Assembly (NCBI GenBank): GCA_902459845.2
Contig: CABPSV020000073.1
Coordinates: forward strand, 15,625 to 34,224
DNA: 18,600 bases
Source of the DNA: Hepatocystis sp. ex Piliocolobus tephrosceles
Taxonomy: Eukaryota; Apicomplexa; Aconoidasida; Haemosporida; Plasmodiidae
Direction: 5' to 3'
Made by a program: the position numbers and the translations under genes. A model generated the notes under the pieces. That model was not told the origin of the DNA. It saw only the letters and a list, made by a program, of their open reading frames with translations, and did not search any database. Positions 1 to 8,358 of the stretch are shown in pieces; positions within the stretch are counted from its first letter, which is position 1; each line of letters opens with the position of its first letter.

Positions 1-2686
1 TTTTATTTATGTAAAAGAAATCAAAAAATGACAAATAAGTGTTGTACTTATTGTTTGAAATTAATATATAGTTTAAAATATTGTTTAATGGTATGTTTAA
101 ATAGCTTTTTTTAGAGTTATCCAAAAAGAAGTCGTTACTACTCTTGTTACTACTGCTGTTACTACTGCTGTTACTACTGCTGTTACTACTACTGTTACTA
201 TTGCTGTTACTACTACCACTATTATTATTGCTACAGCTACTATTATTATTACTACTGCGCAGTTTTTTTTTGCATCTGTCATATAAAGAATTATTATTAG
301 TACTAGTATAGTGAAAATATATATTTTTTTTCTTTTTATCTGTATTAAAAGTGCTATTACCACCACAACATGTACTTAATCCCCCATCTTCCTTTGATTC
401 TCCCAATCCATTAGACTCATTATCTTCAACTAATTTTCTCATTTTATTAATTTGGCCTTCTATATTACACGTCTTTCCTTTTAACTTATTATTAATGTCC
501 TTATCACCGTAACAGTTAAAATAACCACCTCGCTCACACATAGTTTGATATATACCTTTATTACTTTTAAATTTTTTATTTGTGTGTGTTTTTTTTTTCG
601 AAGATTTGATATTATTTATATTTAATTTTGATTGATGTTTTTCGTGTATGTTTGTGTTTTTAAGCTGTTCAAAAGGTTGTTCTGTATGTACTTTAATATG
701 TTTTTTGTTATGTACGTATGTACTATTACCCATTTTAGTACCATGCGAACCAAAATTACTGGGTTTATTTCGCCTGTTCATATAATCAATCACATCTAAC
801 GCATATTTATTTAAAAAAAAAAAATGATTATAAATTCCAAAATAAAAAAGGGATATCCAAAAATCTATATTATTTTTATAAGTTAAAAAATCAAAAGTTT
901 TTTCATTAAAATAAAAACAAATACCATCAATAATAGCAAACTTTAATTGTATATTATTAAAAAGTAATGAATATTCACATAAATCATCTACACTTTTTAT
1001 TATAATTGATTTTTTTGTTTTTTTAATTATACTATGTACTTTTAATTGATCTGAAAAACTTACTACTCCTGTTTTTATAATACTATGAATAAAATCAACT
1101 AAATTATAATATTTATCTAATATTAACATTTCTTCGTCTTTTATATTATATTTTTCTTTATATTGTAAACATAACAGTAAACGAAGATTACTATAAAACA
1201 TACTGTCAAATGGTAAAAAACATTCTGTTTGTGAATAGTAACCGTTTTGTTTATTACATGAATCATTTTTTATTTCTAATAAAATTTTATCATCTGTATA
1301 AAAATTTTGTTGCATTTTTAAATAATGTAATGAACAACATTTATATGTATAATCCTCAAGTTCGATCGTATATATTTTCAAATCTTGATTCAGTTCATCT
1401 GTTTTTTTTTTACCATTTTTATTTTTATTACTCATAATTTTTGCATAACACATTTTCAACATTTTTAATTTATTATTAATATCGTCTGGGACAGTATCGG
1501 TATTGCTTGGATTGTTTTCCATACAATTATTTTTATCTTTATTTTTACCTTTATTTTTACCTTTATTTTTATCATTATTTTTATCATTATTTTTATCATT
1601 ATTTTTATCATTATTTTTATCATTATTTTTATCATTATTTTTATCATTATTTTTATCATTATTTTTATCATTATTTTTATCATTATTTTTATCTTTATTT
1701 ATTTTATTTTTTTTATTATTATTACTGTTACCACTGCTGCTACAGTTATTACCACTGCTACCATTACAATTGTCATTACTGCTACCAGTACAAGTGTTAC
1801 TACTGCTACCAGTACAATTGCCACTACTGCTACTTGTACAATCCGCTTTTATATCCATATGGTTTTTACCTGCACTTAACAAGTATACATACTTTTCCTT
1901 TTCTTTTAATATAGCTTGAACACATTTTAATCGTATTATATGTATACACAAATTATACAAATATTTACTTTCATGCTCGTATCCTATCAATTCAATAACT
2001 TCATTAATCAAATTTGTAACAATTCTATTATCACCATTTTTTTCAAGTTGCATTTCTATTATTATTTTTTCTATAATCACATTAACTTCTTCATAAAACT
2101 TATGGGGACACACAACCCACATTTTTCTTTTTACATTTAACGACGTAATCCCATAAAAATATTTAGCCGCTGGTGTATCTTCTACTATCACATTTAAAAT
2201 GCTGATTGGTACTAAATCTATTTTACTTAACACCAAAGAAATTAGTGGTTGAATTTCTCTTACTTGAAACATAAGAATCATTTTTTTAGCAAGTTTAGTT
2301 AAGCTGTTAAAAAACGGGTGCAAAAAAAAAAAAAAAAAAAAAAAAAATGTATTCGTGTGTGTAAACATGTGACATGTACATATATACATAAACATGTAAT
2401 ATGTATGTATATTTATTTTTTTCTGTTTTTTTTTTTTTTTTTTTTTTTTGTCTTACTACTTCTGGGACATTTCCATTGAATTCACTCTATTTATAAACTT
2501 TACAGACAAATAACGGTCAAATATAGTTTTGTATGTTACATGTTTAGGTATGTTCAAAAATTTTAGAAAATCTACCAGACCAGCTAAAGTACTATCTTGG
2601 AATGACTGGGTTTGTTGCCATACTTTACAAGCGTTTAGTGCCGGATTGCTATTCTTTTCCGCATTTTTTAGTTTATAATTATCTAC

Positions 2687-2751
<65 letters not shown>

Positions 2752-3140
2752 TTATGTGTTTATATGGCTTATTTGTTTGTTAATTTTTTTTAGCAATTAT
2801 TTGACAACGAATTTTTCCCTTTTGGTTATATTTTTCAAAATTGAAGACTGTAAAGCAAAAACTGAAAAACGAAAACTGCAAATAGCAAACTATTTTTTTT
2901 TATCACTTATGAATCACTTATTTTTTTAAATTATTTTTTTTTTTTTTTTTTACATTCTATCCATTTAATTAATGCATTTTTTCCGGCAGGTCCACAATTT
3001 AACTTCTCCTTAAACAACTCATGTGCTTGCCTGTAATATTCTATATCTTCTTTTTTAATTAATTTTATATACTTTAGCTTATTTTCTTTATTTGTATTGT
3101 CACGCGTTTGACTTGATTGAAAATGCCATCCAGTACTCAT
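1..3140 (-). CDS. NELFB: NELF-B/COBRA1-like protein, 3 exons, C-terminus beyond left edge
   Basis: Exons on the minus strand are 3140-2954, 2682-2457 and 2303 to beyond 1, with phases 1 and 2 that join without a stop; at least 905 residues are visible. NELF-B is a helical-repeat subunit of the nuclear NELF complex, which with DSIF holds RNA polymerase II in promoter-proximal pause. Along the joined product I see, in NELF-B order: an N-terminal segment with NCG then a helix ending KWIE (about 44-62); STLAGLVDFLKFLNIP (93-108), against human SLQSALPFLDLHGTP; exon-junction YLTKLAKK, then REIQPLISLVLSKIDLVP, against human SLQPVVMCVMKHLPKVP; NVKRKMW, against human EVKRQIW; and SNLRLLLCL near 508, against human CTLRAELLMSL. 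Human NELF-B is 580 residues, so this copy is enlarged by Asn/Lys/Asp/Ser inserts (about 290-395 and 780-870). An out-of-frame ATG at 3147 overlaps the start codon. The family call is mine by eye; the intron joints strongly support it because homology crosses both. Confidence 0.78.
125..260 (-). repeat. AGT/AGC/AAC triplet repeat coding for Ser/Asn
   Basis: The minus strand reads (AAC AGC AGT AGT)n and encodes N-S-S-S repeats with scattered Gly and Cys in the NELF-B-like frame. The hydrophobic Val/Ala/Ile reading of the same bases in another frame is a shadow. Confidence 0.8.
1535..1702 (-). repeat. 12-bp coding repeat, about 14 copies (K-N-N-D/K-x-K-D/G)
   Basis: Plus-strand unit ATCATTATTTTT; ten copies at 1571-1690 are identical and the flanking copies are variants (ACCTTTATTTTT). 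In the NELF-B-like frame it encodes Lys-Asn-Asn-Asp repeats, a hydrophilic low-complexity insert between conserved helical parts. Confidence 0.9.
1721..1840 (-). repeat. 24-bp coding repeat, 5 copies, Cys every 8 residues
   Basis: Codons TGT fall at minus-strand positions 1840, 1816, 1792, 1768 and 1744, exactly 24 bases apart. They give five octapeptides of the form C-x-(G/S)-S-S-x-x-x in the low-complexity insert of the NELF-B-like protein (about residues 293-332). Confidence 0.85.
2304..2456 (-). other. Intron 2 of the NELF-B-like gene
   Basis: The donor GTAAGA is close to consensus and the acceptor is AACAG. Phase 2; the joined codon TAC (Tyr) links MEMSQK to YLTKLAKK in frame. The intron carries a long A tract just inside the donor and a U tract before the acceptor. 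An in-frame TAG overlaps the donor, so an unspliced reading would wrongly end a 137-residue protein here. Confidence 0.8.
2683..2953 (-). other. Intron 1 of the NELF-B-like gene
   Basis: The donor GTAAAA follows the codons for W-I-E, and the acceptor is GGTAG. A run of 46 A on the plus strand (poly-U in the transcript, 2691-2736) ends 7 nt before the acceptor AG. Phase 1; the split codon becomes Tyr. Without splicing, exon 1 would run into a poly-Lys tail. Confidence 0.8.
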
Positions 3141-3684
3141 AACTCATGAACGTTTTTTTTATTTTTTTTATTTTTTTTATTTTTATTTTTTTTTTTTTTT
3201 TTGCACTTGTAAAAAGTTGTTGGATTCATATGTTAATATAGCAACAATGTGTTTTAGTTTTAGTACAATTGTATATAACACTGTTGTAAATATATTTTGT
3301 TTGTATAAGATATAAAAAAAAAAAAAAAATATATGTAAAGAAAAAGTAAAAACTGTTGTGAATTTGTAGTTTTTACGCACACACATAATTATATCTTCAT
3401 ATATATAGATTTACACTTACAATCATGTGTATCTATTTATTCTTATCAACATGTACATATATATACATATATATATGTGGATATATTTACATATGTATAC
3501 ACTTTTTTTTTTTTTTTTTTTTTTTAATGGTTACAATTCCCCATCAGTGTATATCACATGTTTTATTATATAACATAAATTGTGTTTATTTTAACTAGTA
3601 CATATTTTTTTTCATTTACAACTTTTTATAACTTGTCGATTATTTGTTTGGTATGTATACATATATATATTACTGATATTTATA

Positions 3685-3716
<32 letters not shown>

Positions 3717-3824
3717 CAACACAATATCTATACACATATATGCTTAAATATGTATATGTACGCATTTGTACAACTATGTGCCCTTGCACTATCATATACT
3801 ACTAAACAAAAATGAACGCATTCG

Positions 3825-3826
<2 letters not shown>

Positions 3827-3874
<48 letters not shown>
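3827..3874. repeat. 48-base poly-A tract
   Basis: An uninterrupted A run, the longest homopolymer seen in this window, sits about 690 bp upstream of the NELF-B-like start. Exact length may vary between clones or be affected by sequencing. Confidence 0.85.
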
Positions 3875-3876
<2 letters not shown>

Positions 3877-4579
3877 TAAAACACTAAACCAGCACAACAT
3901 TAAAATGATATATTTTTATTTTGTTTTATTATGATGTAAACTAAAAACCAGCTTGTAGTATATATACATATACATATTTATTTTATGAACTATGTTATTA
4001 TAAACGACTTTGCATTTTTTTTTTTATTTTTTTTATTTTTTATTTTTTAATTTTGTTTTTTATTTTTAATTTTTTTTTTTTTATTTTTTTTTTTTTTTTT
4101 TTTTTATTTTTTTTTTTTTCTTTTTTTTTTTATTTAGGCTTGTCTTTTACGCACATGCAACAGTTTACAACATATATATATACATTCATAGGTATGTTTA
4201 TACATATATGTTTATTTTATTTTATTTTTATTTTATTTTTTTTTTTTTTTTTGTGTTGTTGTTATTGCACAATGATCGCCTATATGTTTCCAACCTGGAT
4301 ATCATGAATAAAAGCTTATAATACACATTGTAAATATGTTTATTTTATTTTTTTTATATTGTATTAGTTTAAAAATAGACCTCACGAGTGAGCGCACATG
4401 ATCAATTAAGAATTGTGTATCATATACTAAAAAAAAAGAAAATTTGTGGGTTATGTTAATTTAAGTGTAAATAATCAAAAATAAGGTTTGAAAGATATGA
4501 ATAAAATGATTTTTTATAAAACAATTCGAAAAATGTGTTATTTGTTTGGTAATAACTAATATACAAAAAAAAAAAAAAA

Positions 4580-4733
4580 TGGTTTATAAAAAATGGTTTA
4601 TAAAAAATGGTTTATAAAAAATGGTTTATAAAAAAGAACTTACAAAAATGAGCTTACAAAAGAGAGCTTACAAAAGAGAGCTTACAAAAGAGAGCTTACA
4701 AAAATGAGCTTACAAAAAAGAGCTTACAAAAAA
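4580..4733. repeat. 14-bp minisatellite, 4 + 7 copies of two related units
   Basis: Four exact copies of TGGTTTATAAAAAA (4580-4635) are followed in the same 14-bp register by seven copies of GARCTTACAAAARN (4636-4733). The two units match at most positions, so this is one array with two subfamilies. It starts 93 bp past the methyltransferase stop codon. Confidence 0.9.
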
Positions 4734-4825
4734 GAGTCATAAAACACGGCTACAGTGTTTATATAACTCCATAACGATGAAACTATGTATGTTTGACGAG
4801 GATAAAACACAAATAATCCCATTTT

Positions 4826-6679
4826 TTATGTAACCATTAACAAAATCGATGTTAAATATTTTGTTTCGGGTAATGTTATATGAATAGGGTGGTCTGAACT
4901 AATTTGTCCCTCTCCAATTATAACTCCTTCACATTTAGACCAACTTAATGATCTGTTAATACATAAAACTAATTCTTTATATCCAATTAATCTGTTGCAA
5001 CTTGATACAAAAATATAACCTGGTTTTTGTATTATTTTTAATGATACATATAAAAGTTTTTGGTATATTTTCAATGCTGATGGTAATAAATAAGAATTAC
5101 GAGCTAATGGAGGGGGATCTATTAATATTATTTCATATTTTTTTTTAAAAAAATCACTTTTATTAATTTTTTTAATTAATAATGTATCTATATCTTCTAT
5201 TTCGGTGTTATTAATTTTGCTTTTTTCATATATATGTATTTTTTCTATATCTAATTGGAATTTTTCCTCCATGCTATTATTACCACTGTCATGGCCACTG
5301 TCATGGTCACTGTCATGTATACCATTGTGTGCACACGGTTTTACTACATCTAATTTTGTTGTATCATCAGAATGCACCCCTTCTAAAACATCTGTTTGGT
5401 TTATCATACGTTTTCTACTTTCTGAGTTATTTTCTAAGTTATTTTCTAAGTTACTTTCTGAGTTACTTCCATTTTCATCTTTAACCGTTTCAATGTTATC
5501 CACCAATGACAAATTGTTTATATGTGTTATTGATTTATTTTTAATACTTGTTTCTAAAAATAGATTAACATTTTTTTTTAGTGCGTTAGATGTTGTTTGC
5601 AATGTTGGTCTACTGGATACGGTCACTATACTTTTACCTTTATCTTTACCGTTATCTCCATTCTGTATATATAACGATACGTTTAAAAATGTTTTTACAT
5701 CAGCATTTACAAAATTAATTTTATCCAACACATGATTATAGTGTGCAGATTTTATACCATTTTCAATTGCTGGAAGAGACGAATCAACACATGTAACTTC
5801 TTTTGCACCATAATATGCTAAAGAAATCCCAAAAGAACCAACATAAGAAAATAAATCTAAAACATTTTTATTTTTACAATAAGATATAAGCATAGAACGA
5901 TTATATCTTTGATCATAATACCAACCTGTTTTTTGTCCATTTAAAATATCAATAAAAAATGTTAAACCATTTTCTCTTATTTCTGTTGGTGCTTTATATA
6001 ATCCCTTAACTATTTCTTTTTTAAAACTTAACTTTTCTAGTTTCCTTATATGATTATCATTTTTTAAAATTATAATTTCTGGTTCTAACACCGATTCGAC
6101 ACTTTTCAATATAGTCTGTAATAATATATCCATACCACTTGTATTTATTTGGATACATAATAACGTATTATATTTATCTATTATAATACCAGGTAAATTG
6201 TCACTTTCTGCATTAACAACACGAAAAAAGTTACTATTTGGAAATAATAATAACCTTTTTTCAAATGCTGCTTTTATTCTATTTGTAAAAAAATCTTCAT
6301 TAATATGATCATTTATATTTTTACTTAAAATACGAGACGCAATTGATGAATTTTTATTATATATTCCTACTCCTAAATATTCATTAAATTCATTTTTTAT
6401 ATTAACTAAACACGGACTATAAATCATTAACTCTTGTGCATTTTTTACATCGTTACTATATATCCAAGGAAAACCACTTAATATACTTTTAACACATTTT
6501 TCATGGACAAGTAATGTGGGTCTTTTTTGTGGCTTATCTACATAATCATTCACGTATTGTGTATAATAAAATTTTAAACAATCCCAACTATTTTTTCTTT
6601 TTTTTTTTATCAAATTGTTAAAATTTTTACTCAACCCCCCAAAAAAGGTATCCCTTACAGGCACACAAACACTCAGCAT
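4826..6679 (-). CDS. rlmI: PUA-domain RlmI-type rRNA (cytosine-C5) methyltransferase
   Basis: 617 residues, single exon. RlmI-family enzymes use SAM to make 5-methylcytosine in large-subunit rRNA (C1962 in E. coli 23S). In order: a basic 50-residue leader; a PUA domain at about 55-120 (LLVHEKCVKSILSGFPWIYS, then GVGIYNKNSSIASRILS); the RlmI central region with RVVNAESDNLPGIIIDKY (153-170) and NGQKTGWYYDQRYNR (247-261); SAM motif I VLDLFSYVGSFG (273-284) with acidic VDSS (298-301); the DPPP motif (521-524); SSC (559-561), the likely cysteine site; and DHPIHITLPETKYL (596-609). A low-complexity insert (about 334-510) sits between SAM motif III and DPPP; E. coli RlmI is 396 residues. The bacterial family and leader suggest an apicoplast or mitochondrial ribosome target, but no clean signal peptide is visible. 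The start is the first ATG of the open frame. Confidence 0.87.
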   Translation of the reverse strand: MLSVCVPVRDTFFGGLSKNFNNLIKKKRKNSWDCLKFYYTQYVNDYVDKPQKRPTLLVHEKCVKSILSGFPWIYSNDVKNAQELMIYSPCLVNIKNEFNEYLGVGIYNKNSSIASRILSKNINDHINEDFFTNRIKAAFEKRLLLFPNSNFFRVVNAESDNLPGIIIDKYNTLLCIQINTSGMDILLQTILKSVESVLEPEIIILKNDNHIRKLEKLSFKKEIVKGLYKAPTEIRENGLTFFIDILNGQKTGWYYDQRYNRSMLISYCKNKNVLDLFSYVGSFGISLAYYGAKEVTCVDSSLPAIENGIKSAHYNHVLDKINFVNADVKTFLNVSLYIQNGDNGKDKGKSIVTVSSRPTLQTTSNALKKNVNLFLETSIKNKSITHINNLSLVDNIETVKDENGSNSESNLENNLENNSESRKRMINQTDVLEGVHSDDTTKLDVVKPCAHNGIHDSDHDSGHDSGNNSMEEKFQLDIEKIHIYEKSKINNTEIEDIDTLLIKKINKSDFFKKKYEIILIDPPPLARNSYLLPSALKIYQKLLYVSLKIIQKPGYIFVSSCNRLIGYKELVLCINRSLSWSKCEGVIIGEGQISSDHPIHITLPETKYLTSILLMVT

Positions 6680-6722
6680 ATGATAATCTGATCACAGTCA
6701 AAACAATTAAAATTAGATAAAA

Positions 6723-6860
6723 CGTACCAAATAAAAAAACGTACCAAATAAAATAGACGTACCAAATAAAAAAACGTACCAAATAAAAAAACGTACCAAA
6801 TAAAAAAACGTACCAAATAAAAAGACGTACCAAATAAAATAAACGTACCAAATAAAATTG
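6723..6860. repeat. 17-bp minisatellite, 8 copies (CGTACCAAATAAAAAAA)
   Basis: Copies begin at 6723, 6740, 6758, 6775, 6792, 6809, 6826 and 6844. The CGTACCAAAT core is invariant; only the A-rich spacer varies by one base. It begins 44 bp upstream of the methyltransferase start codon, in its 5' UTR or promoter. Confidence 0.92.
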
Positions 6861-6917
6861 TTCAAAATAAACGCGTTCGAAATAAAAGTGTTCAAAATAA
6901 ACGTGTTCGAAATATAA
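6861..6917. repeat. 15-bp minisatellite, 4 copies alternating TTCAAAATA / TTCGAAATA
   Basis: Units start at 6861, 6876, 6891 and 6906 and alternate TTCAAAATAAACGYG with TTCGAAATAAAAGTG-like forms. The array abuts the 17-bp array directly and probably derives from it through the shared AAATAAA spacer. Confidence 0.85.
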
Positions 6918-7350
6918 GCATAAAGTAGTGGTAAAAACGTGTCAGGTTAGATCATAGCCAACTTTTTTTTTATATAGTTTTTACCTCCGCTTATGCGTTA
7001 GCACAAATGTACAAGTATAGCACAGTTGTACATTTATTTAAACCAGGCTAATATATATATATATATATATAATATAAATGTTTTTAACTCATTTGCTAAG
7101 TAAGCAATTTTTTTTTTTTAGCTTTTTCAATTTTGTCAACATTTTGAACTTCATATTTTTAAACCTATATTTTTTTCAAATCGTGCAGCACCACAATTGG
7201 GTTCCTGTTATTTGTTTATTTTTTTTAACATGATATATGATATGGTTTGATTTTTCTTTTTTTCATTTATTTTTCCTCTAACACAAGCTAAATAAAAAAA
7301 AAAAAAAATACATTTCTTTTTTTTTTTTTTTTTTTTACCTTTTTTTTTTA

Positions 7351-7612
7351 TTAAGTTTTATTTTTCTTTCATTAAGTTTTATTTTTCTTTCATTAAGTTT
7401 TACTTTTCTTTCATTAAGTTTTACTTTTCTTTCATTAAGTTTTACTTTTCTTTTATTAAGTTTTACTTTGCTTTTATTAAGTTTTACTTTTCTTTCATTA
7501 AGTTTTACTTAACCTTTGTTAAGTTTTACTTTTCTTTCATTAAGTTTTACTTAGCCTTTGTTAAGTTTTACTTTTCTTTCATTAAGTTTTACTTTTCTTT
7601 CATAAAGTTTTA
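7351..7612. repeat. 21-bp minisatellite, 12.5 copies
   Basis: Unit TTAAGTTTTACTTTTCTTTCA repeats in perfect 21-bp register from 7351 (copies at 7351, 7372 and so on to 7582, then a partial copy). Copies 8 and 10 carry a distinct variant ending CTTARCCTTTG. Minus-strand reading gives a Lys/Leu/Asn/Glu-Arg heptad, but no gene-like frame extends beyond it. Confidence 0.92.
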
Positions 7613-7894
7613 TAAAAACATATAATTTTTTTTTTACTTTTTTATTTATTGTTTTTATTTTTTTTTTTCTTGTTGATAAAAATTTTATTTTTTTTAATAT
7701 TAAAACAAAACAGAAGAAAAATAATTTATTCAAATGAAAACAAAAAAAAATAACATATTCATGTAAAAACAAAAAAAACGTAAAAAAAAATAACTCATTG
7801 ATGTAAAAACAAACATAAAAGCAAACTCAATCGAATCTACAATTTTGATGAAACGATAAATTATTCAAAGCTAATAAAATATACACAATAAACG

Positions 7895-7935
<41 letters not shown>

Positions 7936-8358
7936 TTAAAAAAAAGGTATTTGTACAAGCTTTATAAAAATCAAAATATTGGAAAAAAACATAAATATCA
8001 CTTATGTTTACGCATATAAACACCACGCACGTGTACATATAAAATATATACATTATGACACATGTGGGCGCACATATAAGTACGCATTTATTACCTTTGC
8101 AGTAAGACCACGTTTTAACATATATACATACACATATTTAACTTTACAGACTGTTAAGTTATTATTATAAAAGGTTCTACATTAATCTGTTATCCTTTAT
8201 GTTAACATTGTTCCAACATGCGTATATATATGTATATATACACATGTTATGTACTTACAATTTTGTCAATATAAAATAAAAACTTATTCAAAACAAAGCA
8301 GTCAAAAAAAAAAAAAAGTACAACTACATAGCTAGCTAAAAGTTAACACAATACAAAA

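Larger units (their letters stand above)
3141..4825. other. Intergenic, 5' side of NELF-B-like gene and 3' side of methyltransferase gene
   Basis: I see no coding exon here. The stretch is made of poly-T and poly-A tracts, including 48 A at 3827-3874 and long T-rich runs at 3503-3525 and 4065-4135, (TA)n/(TACATA)n patches, and an 11-copy 14-bp array near the right end. The short open frames translate almost entirely as Phe/Tyr/Ile/Lys homopolymers. Since both flanking genes are on the minus strand, it should hold the NELF-B-like promoter and the methyltransferase 3' UTR. Confidence 0.7.
6680..8358. promoter_or_regulatory. Divergent intergenic region, shared promoter area
   Basis: This 1.68-kb gap lies between the start codons of two divergent genes, so it must contain both promoters. 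No core element can be assigned. It holds 17-bp, 15-bp and 21-bp tandem arrays (listed separately), a (TA)n run near 7052-7070, a roughly 35-base poly-A run around 7899-7933, and mixed AT sequence. I see no coding exon or structured RNA. Confidence 0.6.

Noticed and set aside
1465..1919. Overlapping frames made of Ile-Met-Ile-Lys, Phe-Leu-Ser-Leu or Tyr-His-Tyr-Phe repeats
   Set aside because: They are other-frame readings of the 12-bp and 24-bp coding repeats of the NELF-B-like gene.
2456..2692. Stand-alone small minus-strand ORF of about 78 residues
   Set aside because: It needs a TTG start inside a poly-A-adjacent acceptor; splice signals and NELF-B homology show it is an internal exon.
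5205..5735. 176-residue plus-strand ORF
   Set aside because: It lies wholly antisense to the low-complexity insert of the methyltransferase gene, with no domain of its own.
6627..6895. Minus-strand ORFs with Y-L-V-R-F-F-I-W-Y-V repeats upstream of the methyltransferase
   Set aside because: Translations of the 17-bp array; hydrophobic look is an artefact of TTT/TGG-type codons. The methyltransferase frame starts independently at 6679.
7871..8170. Small ORFs on both strands around a poly-A tract upstream of CWC21
   Set aside because: Tyr/Ile/Lys/Phe-rich translations of TA and poly-A sequence with no recognisable domain.
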